64,000 nucleotides of DNA from positions 4,428,501 through 4,492,500 of the forward strand of contig CM032131.1 of NCBI GenBank assembly GCA_018894105.1, given 5' to 3'. The notes beneath the pieces were generated by a model. That model saw nothing but the letters and a program-made list of their open reading frames with translations. It ran no database searches and was not told the origin of the DNA. The position numbers and the translations under genes are program-made. Position 1 is the first letter of the stretch; every line of letters starts with the position of its first letter. This document shows, in pieces, positions 23,182 to 35,046 of this stretch. This DNA is from Jacaranda mimosifolia (lineage: Eukaryota > Streptophyta > Magnoliopsida > Lamiales > Bignoniaceae).

Positions 23182-24183
23182 TGATTTATATTCCACTGTG
23201 CACATACAATTTTCTTATTTTGTTTCAAGTTAAATGAAAACATGTTTTTTATGATATCTTTTTATTTAATAATGTTTTTAAACTAGTAGTTAAATCTAGT
23301 AATCAACTGATGATTGGATTTACTATTATTGTTATTGCTACTATTACTATTAGTTGGATCCAACATTGTCTGCGTGTGTGAGGGACTTCACCAAGCAGTA
23401 ACGGGCTTGGCAGTTGGACCCCAACCTTCATTGCTTAATCCCCTTAGTGCACAACAAAAGTCGTTTGTGGCTGAGGTTGATCGTAGGATTTTCTGAGAAC
23501 CTAGGCTTGGGGACTGTTTGGTAAGGTCGCACCTTGTCTGGAGTGATAAGGGACGGTTATAGTAGGAGTCATAAGGTTGACTGGCTACAACAAACACTGG
23601 TTTGATCATCGCATTTAATTATTGGCCTTTTGAAAATATTTACTGTTTTATTTCGTTTTACTACTATATAATACATAATTGTTTTTCACTGTCTTCTCGA
23701 GTGTTTATAATTGTTTGTCACTATTATTCAAGTGCTTATAATTGTTTTTCACTATTTTTCTTAAGCATTTATCATTGAGCAACTTTTGATCATGATATAT
23801 TTTTGAACTCACATTGCGCACACTTGGCATTCACTGAGTCCTTTACTCACATTCTATTTTTCTTTAACTTTCTTCTGGCATACCTAGACCCTAACCATAT
23901 TGAGGAGGTGGACCCACTTTTGATGAAATCAGAACTTAAGTATTTTGGGACTTTTGCAGTAGTCTTAGTATTTGATGATGTTAGATTGTTAGTTTTCTAA
24001 TGAATTTTAATTAAAGTTAGGGTGTTGTTATTTGAGTTTTATGCTGCAAGTTTTATTAAATTTCTTTTGAATACCTAGTGTTCTTTTGTTTAAAATTATG
24101 ATTTTGGGTTAGATGACCTCTATTTTTAGGATTGAGTTTTACACATCGAGACTAGACTATATGGTTTGATTTTGGGGCGTGAC
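23182..24183 (+). mobile_element. 3' LTR of element D
   Basis: Second copy of the ~1-kb direct repeat (see 18020-19067), including the GGTCGCACCTTG and CATAAGGTTGACTGGCTAC landmarks. It ends in TTTTGGGGCGTGAC, directly fused to a truncated TRIM LTR. Confidence 0.65.
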
Positions 24184-24742
24184 TAGTATATAAGCTTTGG
24201 CCAAAGAACTCATGTGCATCCACTAGTTGTCCCTTTTAGACAAGTTGATCATAGCCCATTTTCAGGATGTACTCGATGGGTTTTGGAGGCAATTCTCACA
24301 TCCAATGGGCTCGCAGGTTCGGATCATGATAAATAGAATCAGAGCCATCACTAAACAAAATATTGGGAGCTAAGTGCTATATGGGGGAAAGTGCTACGTG
24401 TGTGGGAGCCACCTCTTGAACCTGTGGGACAAAGTGCTACGAAAGTCACTTCCTAATCCTGTAGGAGCCACCTCTAGAGTTTCAACGCTTGGTGACTGAT
24501 CTTGGATCTGTGTCACGCCGCAATGAGGACGTCGTGTTCTGAAGGAGGGTTGATTGTGATACCCCATCCCACATGGACTAAATATTGAAAGAGTGACTGG
24601 AAATAAGCTTTGACCAAAGAACTCATATGCTTCCATTGGATATTCCTTTTGAGCAAGTTGATCATAGCCCAATTCTAGGATGCACTTGGTGAGTTTGAAG
24701 GCAATTCATCCGTCCAACGAACTCGCGAGCTTGGCCGTGACA
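24179..24742 (+). mobile_element. TRIM-like miniature LTR retrotransposon
   Basis: Two direct LTR-like copies flank a ~220-bp interior. The 3' copy is 24555-24742 (TGTGATACCCCATCC ... GGCCGTGACA); the 5' copy (about 24179-24330) has lost its first ~40 bp where it joins element D. The interior begins with ATAGAATCAGAGCCA, a near match to the initiator-Met primer site TGGTATCAGAGC, and ends with a purine tract GAAGGAGGG. There is no coding capacity. LTRs of about 190 bp, PBS and PPT together define a TRIM. Confidence 0.75.
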
Positions 24743-25186
24743 ATTTCGTTCAAAGCTTTTTAGTTTTTCCTGAAAGTATTAATTATCTAAAATTATTTAT
24801 TATAATTATAAGTGAATTTAATTCATTAAATAAATTTTATTTGCTTAATATAAAATTAGTTATATCAATTAAATATGGCTGGTCTAATAACCTAATTGCA
24901 ATTTATATTATCTAAGTTCATATAAAATTAAAAATTTTAAATTCACAATTTCAGATATTTTAAATTGTGTAAAATTTGAAAACATATCTTTTTTTATTTG
25001 ATTGGAGGGAAGAAAAATGTATTTCATAATCTGAATTCATATTCATAGTTGACAGGTACAAAGTACTGAAATTCACCCAAAATTTTAAGTCCTGGCTATG
25101 AGTTATTAAATTCTTTTCCATTTGCTATCAGACAACGAATGTCACTATACAACCCCACCAGAGCATTAGGAATTGTTGGCCTTACT
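24743..25186. other. Intergenic, no feature recognised
   Basis: AT-rich sequence without ORFs or repeat ends. Confidence 0.4.
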
Positions 25187-25323
25187 AGGATTTATCAAGA
25201 GCCATAAAAAAAAAAAAATTAAATCAACATTTTTTAGGTTGATATTGTTTGGCATAGGATTTATCAAGAGCCATAAAAAAAAAAAAATTAAATCAACATT
25301 TTTTAGGTTGATATTGTTTGGCA
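25187..25323. repeat. Identical tandem duplication, 69-bp period
   Basis: Copies at 25187-25254 and 25256-25323 are identical, including the length of a 13-A run, so the duplication is recent. The unit runs from AGGATTTATCAAGAGCCAT to GGTTGATATTGTTTGGCA. Confidence 0.9.
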
Positions 25324-25823
25324 ATTGATCTCTCTAGATAATTATCAAAAAAAAAAAAGAAAAAAAAAATAGAACTCTCTAGATGAGCTTAAACAATTCA
25401 CAAAATTTTGTCATCCTATATTTAGAGCAAGAAGGTGACTCCATATGATGTTTGGTGCAGAAACTTTAAATTTTGCATTGATTGGATGATAATTTTTGTA
25501 ACCTATATTAATTGTGGATCCTAGATTTTAGTGAAAAAAACGTTAACATTTTATTTAGATCTTAAATTTTTGTGAAGATATGAAAAAAAAATGGAGGAAT
25601 ATTAATCTCAGAAAAATAAAACACAAAGTTATAATATTTGGAGTGAGAAAAAAAGTTTTAGTATTATATGTTATGTTTAAGTTGAGCATTTTGATAAGGA
25701 AAAAGAATCTGCATGAAGGACCCTAGCATCAGAATTAATATTTCACTTTACATTTGGACTTAATTGGTACATAATATTAAATATCATGGATGAAAATAAA
25801 TTAATGATAATAATTAGGATGAG

Positions 25824-26410
25824 GAATGGAAATGGCACTACATTCATGTTTTTCTAGTGTTGAAGGATGACAAATATAAATAGTGATACCCAATAATAAA
25901 CTTGTCCCAATGATATTAATGATGTTGTTTGGCTAAGTTTATAAGTTCCTCAAAATATCTTATAATATGTTAAGTTTATAAGATGTAAAGTACTTCGTAT
26001 ATTTTTAAGAAGAATATCTTATAAGCTTCCAAAATAAGATTTTGGAGTCTTATAAGCTTTTTCTTAGAAGAGTAAGAACTCCTAACTTATTTTTAAATTT
26101 TATAAATTTTTATAATTTTTAATTATATTAATTGTAAAATTACTGTCACTAACATCTTATAAGATTTTGTTTTATCCAAACACTTCAAAAGTTTATTTTA
26201 AAATAAGATCTAATATTTTATAAGTTTCAAAAAAAAAATATAGAAACTTATAAAATGCTTTACATAAATCGAGCCAAACACCTACTATGTGTACGCATTG
26301 TTATTTTTCTAAATGGAAAGGGCACTGCATTCATGTTTTTCTAGTGTTGGAAGATGACAAATACAAATAGTGATACCCAATAATAGAACTTGTTCCAATG
26401 ATAGTAATAT
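25824..26410. repeat. Direct ~98-bp duplication around a MITE
   Basis: The segment 25824-25920 (GGCACTACATTCATGTTTTT, then GATGACAAATATAAATAGTG) recurs at 26311-26410 with about 90% similarity by eye. The MITE at 25927-26279 lies between the copies. Confidence 0.75.
25927..26279. mobile_element. MITE, ~353 bp, GTTTGGCT termini
   Basis: It begins GTTTGGCTAAGTTTATAAG and ends ...ACATAAATCGAGCCAAAC, an imperfect inverted repeat. The interior has repeated CTTATAAG-type palindromes (ATCTTATAAGCTT, GTCTTATAAGC, CATCTTATAAG). This is a common plant MITE type. The exact TSD is unclear because the flanks are themselves duplicated. Confidence 0.65.
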
Positions 26411-27955
26411 GTACATGTTACTATTTTTTTGAAGTATCCTTCCTATATTGGATAAGTTCTTTCAGTTGAAAGCAATATATTGAAGTCACGCATCATAAAA
26501 ATCAGTTCACAACACTTGATGAATTTTGAAAAGGAACATTATTTCATGGTTTATTCATTGATTTCTCCACTCCATTAGGGCCGAATTTTGTCCAAATTCA
26601 ACCACAATTGCAGAAGAAGTTTGTTTCCATTATCTAAATGCTCCAAATTGTAATGAGCAAAAACTTGACAAAGATAGTTTCCGTAGTTCCACATAAGCTT
26701 AACCTCAATTTAGCATAAAATGGATTATATTTTCTGCAAATGCTTTTGTTATTCTTGTCTGTAGAAGTTATTGATTCAGATGGAAGAGTTAATACATAGT
26801 TATTTATCAGATCTCCAATTATAAATTGCAAAAGGAAAGCTACTCCCCATGCGACTTCAAACATGTCAATTTGTTTACCATCCATAATTTATAGCTTTTG
26901 TGAAATTTAACATTTTATATTATTATTAGTTAGTATATCATGTTTAATTTTATGAATATATTGTGAGAAATAAATATTTTTGGTGTGTGTGCATATCTAT
27001 GTTTACATGTGTACTGGTTAGCCGATAGATATTTGGGAGTCTTATGACAATTGTCAAATAATGTAATATTATATCAAAACATTGTCTAGTGACAATTCAG
27101 TTAGTATTGGCTCTGTTCTAGAACTTTTCATTGGTACTTCAACAATGATATTGCATATTTTAAAATAATGTTATGTGTCAATAATATCACATTCAAGTTT
27201 CAAGATAGCGTATATAATTCAAATTTGAAAAATGTTCTTGCTATATCTTATTCATTAAATATATTTAAAATCAAAATAATTTCTAATTTCCCTCTTTTGA
27301 AATACTAATGTCTTTAAAGTAATCCCACTTTTTAGTGCAAATCAAGCAAATATGACCAAAGAATAAATATTTTTAGATTATCGTACGAACGTAAATTGTT
27401 CTCTACATTCTTTTTTGTCTCCCTTACACCTTTGTCTTTCCATTCGCTTTGGCATACCTTTTAAAAGTTTATTCTCATAATATGAAAGCATATATCACTA
27501 ACAAAAATAATCCTCAAAATCATATATCAAATTTATGTGGAAACTCCCTGAATTTAGAAGGAGACACCATTGATATGAATTGTAATGATGTTGGTTGATT
27601 TATTAGAGAGAGGTTTGATGATTTGAGATCTTAATCTTGAAGGTCAAGGAAATATCAAGAACAATTCATTAGATTAACTGAATATGACCTGATCATACAA
27701 GCACACATTAAGCTTAATCAGTGGGGTGGCTCTAACTACATTAAGCTAATACTTAATTTAGAATAAACTTTAAGAAGATATACTAAGCTTAATCAATAAA
27801 TGCAATAATAAAATTGCACCTCAATTTTTTAAAGTCAGGATATTTCGCTGGGGGTAATTGCATTTTATAGCTTGTATAGAGCTATGTGTTTTGTAGATGG
27901 ACATTGAACATGTTTCAAGATCAACAGACAAATATCTAATAGGCAATTGATCAAG
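26411..27955. other. Intergenic, no gene supported
   Basis: AT-rich. The minus-strand ORF 26634-26885 (83 codons) has no recognisable domain and no neighbouring exon-like ORF. No terminal repeats were recognised. Confidence 0.4.
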
Positions 27956-29020
27956 CTTAGTGCTTGTGCCACTGTTGTTGCCAAGCTGTTATGCTTGTGC
28001 TATTGTTTGGCAAGACGTCGTACTTGTGCCACTGTTGTTGCCAAGCTGTCATGCTTGTGCTATTGTTTTGCCAAGCCGTTGTAGTTGTGCCACTGTTGTT
28101 GCCAAGCTGTCACGCTTGTGCTATTGTTACTGCCGAGCTATCATGCTCGTGCTACTGAATTTTTATTGATTGATTGATTGTACTGTTAAGGAGGCATAAA
28201 GATAATCTGATATGCATAATTATTTTTAATTGATATGCATAGTCTGTTGGGTTTACACTCTTAAATTTTTTTAGCTCATGGAGCAATAAGGCTGGAGTGA
28301 GTTTCCAGTCTAGATCGAGCTGAAGCCAAGCCAACCGAGCCGTCTGTATTCCCTCCTGATTGTGATCTGTTGAGATGTTCTATACCTCCCGAACTGAATC
28401 GATCGATATGATCCCAGGCCTTTTAAGCTGACGGTTACAACATCCCAACCTGGCAATTGTCAATGATTGAAAAATGATCATTATCTTCACTCTGGCTTGT
28501 TTTGAGCTTCCATAGTTTCGTGTTATCAAGCTTTATTGTTATTATTAACTCTAGACAGCCATCAATTATCTTGCCTTATTTGTTACTGAGTCCTTATGAC
28601 TCACCCTCGTACCATTTATTTCTTTACAGACATGTATGAGACTGGAGGCTTGGACTGCGAGTTATAGCCTGACATTTTGTATTGCGTTTAGTGAATGTAT
28701 GTTCATATATGAATTCACCATTTAATATGTATGGATATTAGAAATGTTGTGATATGTCAGGAAGAACATGAGACTTTTGGTATGTATGTAGATATTTCTT
28801 ATGTTGATATTTTTTTGAATGATGATGGGCTATTAGTATGACTTCCGCACTCTGATATTATTGTATTAAGTTGAAGCATGTTGTGAGTTGTGATCATTGT
28901 GGTTTATTGGAGAATTTTGGAAAAAATTTATGGGCCTATTGGATATGTTATTGCATGCTATAGGATTGATTTGAGTGGCATTCAGGCATTTGGGTGATAT
29001 CCCGAGTGGGGGGTGCTACA
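27956..29020 (+). mobile_element. 5' LTR of element A, left part missing
   Basis: It matches 36975-38039 at the right end of the 3' LTR (for example GACAGCCATC...ATTGTCTTACC, CTCACCCTCGTACCATTTATTTC, ending GATATCCCGAGTGGGGGGTGCTACA). The homology stops abruptly at about 27956, so the first ~1.9 kb was deleted. Confidence 0.85.
27962..28158 (+). repeat. ~31-bp tandem repeats inside the 5' LTR of A
   Basis: About six copies of a unit of the form GTGCCACTGTTGTTGCCAAGCTGT / ATGCTTGTGCTATTGTTTTGCCAAG. The same array is in the 3' LTR at 36997-37170. The Cys/Leu-rich ORFs read through it are artefacts of the repeat. Confidence 0.8.
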
Positions 29021-29024
29021 ATTC

Positions 29025-29041
29025 TGGTATCAGAGCTTAGG
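29025..29041 (+). promoter_or_regulatory. Primer binding site of element A
   Basis: TGGTATCAGAGCTTAGG starts 5 bp after the LTR end. TGGTATCAGAGC is complementary to the 3' end of plant initiator methionine tRNA, the primer used by most plant Ty3/gypsy elements. Confidence 0.9.
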
Positions 29042-29182
29042 TTTAGAAAACCTGAGCTATACTGATACAGGATTTTAGGAATTAACTTTTTGATTGTTTT
29101 GCCTGGGACAAGATTGTAATATGTTTTACAGTTTTACCTTTAAATGAATTGTTGTTAATCAAAAGAAGTTATGTATTTCAGG

Positions 29183-30076
29183 ATGGCAAATGAGTGAAGA
29201 GAAGGCAAGGAACCTATAGAAGAAAACGATAGTTTTGAGTCTCTTAAGAAAAGAATTAAGGCATTAGAAACTGAAAAGAAAAAGATGAATGAAATATGTC
29301 AAAATCTTCATGATAGACTTTATGATATAAGAGAAAATCTGAGAGACAGCCAGGCTGAGAATAATTATCTGAGGTATGTTATGGTGAATAGGAATTATTT
29401 GGTGGCTAAGTTGATGGAAGATGTGGAAAGGGAATACCAAAGGCTTAGCAATGCTCAGCTCAAATTGAAGTACTTCGGTCTATTCGTGAGGATATGGAAG
29501 AAACTTTTAAGTTGTTGCAAGTTGACTCTATGAGAATTCATGAAATGAATCACGTCAACGTAAATGAGATTCGAGGAATGATAGCTCATTTTGGGAGAGC
29601 TATTGATCAGGTTATTGGTGTAGGGTTTATGTATCGATGTTAGCGCAGGACCTTCGGGTATACGTCCTACCTCAGAGCAGGGACAGGGATTCGGCATACG
29701 TATCGTGGAGATAGTTGAGGGAATCCCGGCTGCGACACCTACAGTAGAGCCAGTAAAGGACAGAGATGATGAGGATCCAGAGGAAGAGCCTGAGATAGAT
29801 CCGGTACTAGAGTTTTTGGTGGATGAGCCACCTAAGGATGTTGATGTAGAGATACTGATACCTAATGAGGATGTAGAGATACCGATACCTGATGAGGATG
29901 TTGATATAGCGATACCGATACCAAATGAGGATTTGGAGATATTGATGCTATATGAGGTGGATATGGAGTTGATGACACTCGCTAATGATGATGAGATAGA
30001 GATACCTATGGATGATGAGGAGGTTGATGAGGAGGACACTGAGTTAGTTATTACTGATGTTGAGGATGTGGACTGA
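29183..30076 (+). pseudogene. Extra pre-gag ORF of element A (coiled coil + acidic tail)
   Basis: An ATG at 29183 is followed after three codons by a stop. The frame continues with a Lys/Glu/Leu-rich coiled-coil stretch (residues KRIKALETEKKKM, NLHDRLYDIRENLRDS, LMEDVEREYQRLS), then shifts frame and carries MIAHFGRAIDQVIGV near 29580. It ends in a 100-residue Asp/Glu/Ile/Pro-rich tail with degenerate repeats (PNEDVEIPIPDEDVDI) from about 29705 to the stop at 30074. Element B has the homologous ORF at 42677-43441. About 400 bp of non-coding sequence separates it from gag. The function is unknown; similarity of the two copies implies past selection. Confidence 0.7.
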
Positions 30077-30479
30077 GTATTTCTGACTAAGATGTGGGCT
30101 TTTGTGTATATAAATGGCAGTAGGCCTAGATATGGCACTTTTATGTATATAGATTATAGGTATGACCTAGGCAGGTTAGTACGAGCTTGTAGCTCGTAGG
30201 CGATGAGTGATCTCTCGCATTAGTCCGGTTATTTTCTTAGACCTGGCATATAGTTAGCTTAGCAACTTTTTGAAATTTTGAATTTTGACTTATCATACTA
30301 TCGTAATTGCTAATGCTAACTTATTTTATAAATGAAATTTCCACCTGTTATTATGAACTATATGGTGTGTGGTATTATACAGGTTTTTCTTTTAAAAATT
30401 TTGAAATTTTCATAATTTTGTTAGTGAGTGAGAATTACTCATGAATTGATGATTCAAGCTTGAGTATTTAATAAAGGTG

Positions 30480-31585
30480 ATGGCATCTCACGAAAACAAT
30501 GATGTTCCAGTGCCAATACAAGGGGGTCGTAGGGGAAGGCCAATTGGAAGGAGACCTAATATGGCTCGAAACCCTAGACGCGAAGCCCATGTATATCAGC
30601 AACCTTGGAATGAAGATGAAGTTTCACAGACAAATTTGGGTGGTCAGCTACCTATAGGTCAACCTACTAAACCTATAAATTCGGAGGGGCAAAGGCAACC
30701 GCCATGTGGGCATGTAAGAGGAGGAAGGGCGAGAGTAGTTCAGGAGGTTGTTAATGATTGAGCTTTGCAGAGATTCTTACGATTCTAACCTCCTAAGTTT
30801 TTAGGAGAACCTGATGACAGAAAAGCAGAAGAGTGGTTAGATAATCTGGAGAACATATTTGAAACTCTTCACTATTCGGACGAGCAAAAGGTTCGTTTTG
30901 CTGCTTTCCTATTAGCTGGTCCTGGACGCAGTTGGTGGAAGATGGTTGATCGGAGATGGACTGCAGCAGGAACCCAACGGACTTAGGCAAATTTTACCAA
31001 GGAATTTATGGATAAATATGTTCCGCTGGTAGTCAAGAAGTCTAGAGAAAGAGAGTTCATGAACTTGGTACAGGGAGGGCAAACCCTTAGTCAGTTTGAG
31101 GCTGCTTACAGTCAACTGATTCAATACACTCCTTATATATTAAAATATAAAAGTCGACAGAAACGGCAATTTATTCAAGGATTACGACTAAAAGTTAGAC
31201 GTGGATTAGCTCTCTTTGATATACCAAACTATAATGTGGCGGTCAATAAAGCTCTACAACTAAAGTTAGAACTCCAAGATATTCGAAGGATCGAGGACAG
31301 AACTCGAAAGAATAGGCCATATCATGTAAGACAAAACAGTTCGGGAAGAAAACAACCTCATTTATAGATCGGGAATTCACTGTCTCGTGTACCTCAGTCT
31401 AACAGAAATCCCAACCAGACTCAAAAGGAAACACAATGACAGTGTGGATATTGTGGTAGATCGGGACATGAAGAGGCTACTTCCTGGATGAAACAAGGAA
31501 AGTATCTAAGATGTGGCAGTAACCAACATTTCTTAAAAGACTGTCCTAGAAGGGAAGCCCCGACCACAACAGCTAAAGGGAAATA
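30480..31585 (+). pseudogene. gag of element A, broken
   Basis: It starts at ATG 30480 (residues MASHENNDVPVP). A basic Arg-rich N-terminus is followed by the retrotransposon gag domain (PPKFLGEPDDRKAEEWLDN near 30790, then FAAFLLAGPGRSWWKMVDRR, FMDKYVPLVV, GGQTLSQFEAAYSQLIQY). Two degenerate zinc knuckles follow near 31440-31550: CGYCGRSGHEEA, whose last Cys is replaced, and a second ending FLKDC. Gag would form the cytoplasmic capsid and bind RNA. Stops lie near 30760, 30985 and 31365. Confidence 0.88.
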
Positions 31586-31586
31586 A

Positions 31587-34500
31587 ATGGTGGGTTCTAA
31601 AAGCAAACAAAAGGTTCAGGCTCGTACATATGCTTTAACTGGAGAAGACACACCTAACCCAAATGAGGTGGTTGAAGGTATGGTCTCTATAACTAGTATT
31701 TTTGGTAATGCCTTGTATGATCCTGGTGCATCTCATTCCTTTGTATCTTCTACTTTTTCTCAAAAATTGAGCAAACAACCAGAAACTATGACCTATCAAA
31801 TAGAGGTTTTGACTCTACTAGGGGAAAGTTTGACCACATATATAATATACTGGGATTGTCCAGTGCTAATAGGAGATGAGATATATTCAGCTAACCTTAT
31901 ACATATACCTCTTCAGCGATATGATCTGACTTTGGGAATAGATTGGTTATGTAAACATCAGGCGCATATGAACTGTTACACAAAAAGTATCACTCTTGGA
32001 GGTAAAATGCCGATATCTAATCACTCGACCTTAGGTAAAACTTCATCGTTGTCACTAATATCCATATTAGAGGCAAAAAGAATTCTCAAGGAAAGTGGAC
32101 AAGGATTTTTAGCTTATCTCATAAATAAGCCTCAAGATACCGCCAAGTTAGAAAAAGTGGATATAGTAGCTGAGTATCCGGAAGTATTTCTAGAAGAGCT
32201 AAATTCAACACCTCCTGATAGAGGAATGGAATTTGTTATTCACACTTTACCAGAAGCAAAGCCTATATCAAAAACTCCCTATAGAATGGCTCCTACAGAG
32301 TTGAAGGAGTTAAAGGAGCAAATTCAGGAGCTGTTGGAGAAAAAGTATATTAGACCAAGCACTTCTCCTTAGGGAGCCCTGGTGTCGTTTGTTAAGAAAA
32401 AAGATAGATATTTGAGAATGTGCATTGATTATAGAGAGCTGAATAAGGTCACAATTAAAAATAAGTATCCCCTACCACACGTAGAAGAGTTATTTGATTT
32501 GTTACAAGGGGCTACAATCTTTTCAAAATTGGATATAAGGCAAGGGTATTACTAGTTAAAGATCAGAGAGGAGGATATACCGAAAACTGCCATCAATTCC
32601 CGATATGGTCATTTTGAATTTGTGGTGATGCATTTTGGTTTGACCAATGCTCCAGCGGTATTTATAGATATGATGCATCAAGTATTTCAACCATATCTAG
32701 ACTAATTTGTCATTATCTTCATAGATGACATCTTGGTATATTCGAAGACTCAAGAAGAGCATGCAAAGCATTTACACTTAGTACTAAGAACTTTGAAGGA
32801 GCATCAGTTATATGCTAAGTTTAGTAAATGCGAGTTTTGGATAGAACGAGTAACTTTTCTTGGTCATATCATTTCTCAGAATGGAGTAGAAGTTGATCCC
32901 TCCAAGGTAGAGGTAATAACTAATCGGAAGAGACCTGAGAATGTCACAAAAGTTCATAGTTTTCTAGGTTTAGCTTGTTATTATCGAAGATTTGTTCAAG
33001 ACTTCTCTAAAATAGCCAGTCCCTTGACTAAGTTAACCCAAAAGAATCAACCCTTTGACTGGAATGAAGAATGTGAAAGGAACTTCCAAGAGCTAAAGAC
33101 TCGGCTAGTCACAACCCTGATTTTAGCTTTGCCTGATAGGTTAAAAGACTTTGTGGTTTATACAGACGCTTCCAATGAAGGATTGGGATGTGTATTGATG
33201 CAAAGAGGACGTGTTATTGCTTATGCATCTCGAAAACTTAAACCACATGAAAAGAATTACCCAACTCATGATTTATAGTTAGCAGCGGTGATATTCACTT
33301 TATCTAAATGGAGACATTATTTATATGGAGCCATATTTGAAGTATATACTGATCATAAGAGTCTCAAGTATCAGCGCTCTCAAAAAGATTTGAATATGAG
33401 ATAACGACGATGGGTGGAATTCCTTGAGGATTATGACTTTTCAATTTCATACCACCCAGGAAAAGCCAATGTGGCAGTAGATGCGCTGAGTCGTAGAGTT
33501 GGATTAGCTCATTTGACAGAAACAAAGATGAAGGTTCAACAGTCAGATGGGGTGATGAGAATGAAACAAAAAGTTTGGCTTGCGGGAGTAAACGTGCAAC
33601 CAGAATTGCATGCAAGAATATAGTAGGCTCAAACCAATGATAAATGGCTATTTGAAAAGAAGGAAATAGTCAAGAAGTTTGGGGAATAAGAATTCAGTAC
33701 CGATAGTCAAGGTACTCTATTGTTTCGTAAGAGAATTTGCGTGCCTAAAGAATTAAGAACAAGATTATTGGAAGAGGCACATAAATTAAGGTTTGCAATC
33801 CATCCTGGGGGTACCAAAATGTACTGAGACTTGAGAAAATAGTTTTGGTGGAACGGAATGAAGAAAGATGTTGTCGAATGTGTACGAAGATGTCTAACCT
33901 GTCAGTTAGTAAAGACAGAACATCAGCGACCATCAAGATTACTTCAGCCACTCCCAATACCGGATTGGAAATGGGAACAAATCACTATGGACTTTGTAAC
34001 AGGCCTACCAGTGGTTCAAGGTGGATATAATAGTATATGGGTAATAGTACAAAGTTGAGAAATTGGCTAAAGTATATATCAAGGAGATAGTCAGGTTGCA
34101 TGGAATTCCAGTTAGTATCGTGTCTAATTGGGATCCCAAGTTCACATCGAGACTTTGGAGGGCCTTGCAGGAACATCTAGGCATGCGGTTGTGTTTCAGT
34201 TCCACTGTTCACCCTCAAACAGATAGACAATCGGAAAGAACTATACAAATTATGGAGGATATGTTACGTGCATGTGTTTTGGATTTTAGTAAAAGTTGGG
34301 ATCGACATCTACCTCTGGTTGAATTTACATACAATAACAGTTATCAAACAACAATTCAGATGGCTCCGTATGAAGCTCTATATGGTAGAAAGTGTCGATC
34401 TCCACTACATTGGGATATTGAGGAATATAAGAGCAGTAAACATAAGTCCTTGGAAACTATAAGACTTAAACTGATCCAGGAGACTATTGAAAAAACACAA

Positions 34501-35005
34501 ATCATTAAGCAGAGAATGAAAACTGCGCAAGATAGACAAAAAAGTTATGCAGATAAGAGAAGCAGGGATTTGGAATTTGAAGTCGGTGATCAGGTATTAC
34601 TTAAAAATTTTCCAAGGAAGGGTATTCAAAGAATTGGAAAAGGTGGAAAACTTACCCCTAGATATATTGGCCCATATCGAATATGCGAAAGAATTAGATC
34701 AGTAGCATATCGATTAGAGTTGCCTCCTGATGTGATGGGCATTCATGATGTTTTCCACGTATCACAACTTCGAAAGTATCATCCTGACCCTTCTCATACC
34801 ATTCCCTACACTAGTGTGTCTCTGCAGAGTGATCTTACATATGAAGAACAACCGGTCAGAATTGTGGATTGAAAATTTCGGGAACTGAGAAATAGAAAGA
34901 TTCCTCAAGTAAAAGTCCTTTCGCAAAACCATAATGTCGAAGAAGCAACTTGGGAGCCTAAAGAAATGATGCGCCAACAATATCCCGGTCTTTTTCGGTA
35001 TTCAG
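31587..35005 (+). pseudogene. pol of element A: PR-RT-RNase H-INT-chromo-like, broken
   Basis: Protease near 31700 has YDPGASHSFVS where D-S/T-G-A is expected. RT runs from about 32180 (KTPYRMAPTELKELKEQIQ) through [15 protein letters not shown] (catalytic DD intact, 32713-32757) and [17 protein letters not shown]. RNase H has [15 protein letters not shown] near 33155 and [10 protein letters not shown] near 33345. Integrase has the HHCC region near 33760-33910, TMDFVTGLP near 33990, the second Asp in VSNWDPKF, and QTDRQSERTIQIMEDML with its Glu kept. The GKLTPRYIGPY block and a chromodomain-like tail (VKVLSQNHNVEEATWEPK) follow to 35005. About 45-50 bp are missing near 34046-34052 relative to element B, and stops lie near 32370, 32553, 32703, 33277 and 33402. 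Confidence 0.9.
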
Positions 35006-35029
35006 GTGAGAATGTGGGGGACCAGATTC

Positions 35030-35046
35030 CTTTAAGAGAAGGGGAT
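35030..35046 (+). promoter_or_regulatory. Polypurine tract of element A
   Basis: TTTAAGAGAAGGGGAT directly before the 3' LTR start TGTAACATCC; it primes plus-strand DNA synthesis in this element type. Confidence 0.8.

Larger units (their letters stand above)
18020..24183 (+). mobile_element. Decayed Ty3/gypsy element D with two LTRs
   Basis: Two direct ~1-kb repeats (18020-19067, 23182-24183) bracket a region with an acidic-ORF relic (about 21590-21728) and Ty3/gypsy RT/RNase H relics (22000-23175). No clear PBS follows the first LTR and no gag is seen. The interior also carries the inverted ~285-bp repeat and an antisense partial TRIM, so it has been much rearranged. The two LTRs are clearly diverged, meaning an old insertion. 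Confidence 0.65.

Noticed and set aside
26634..26885. Minus-strand 83-codon ORF with hydrophobic segments
   Set aside because: No recognisable family, no flanking exon-like ORFs or splice pattern; chance in AT-rich DNA cannot be excluded.
27960..28169. Cys/Leu-rich ORFs in two frames resembling repeated CHCCCQAVMLVLL-type peptides
   Set aside because: Artefact of the 31-bp tandem repeat in the element A LTR; the same artefact appears at 36955-37187.
29455..30138. Minus-strand 227-codon Ser/Ile-rich ORF
   Set aside because: It is the reverse reading of the Asp/Glu-rich tail of the extra pre-gag ORF (GAT/GAG codons read as ATC/CTC/TCC); low complexity and no domain.
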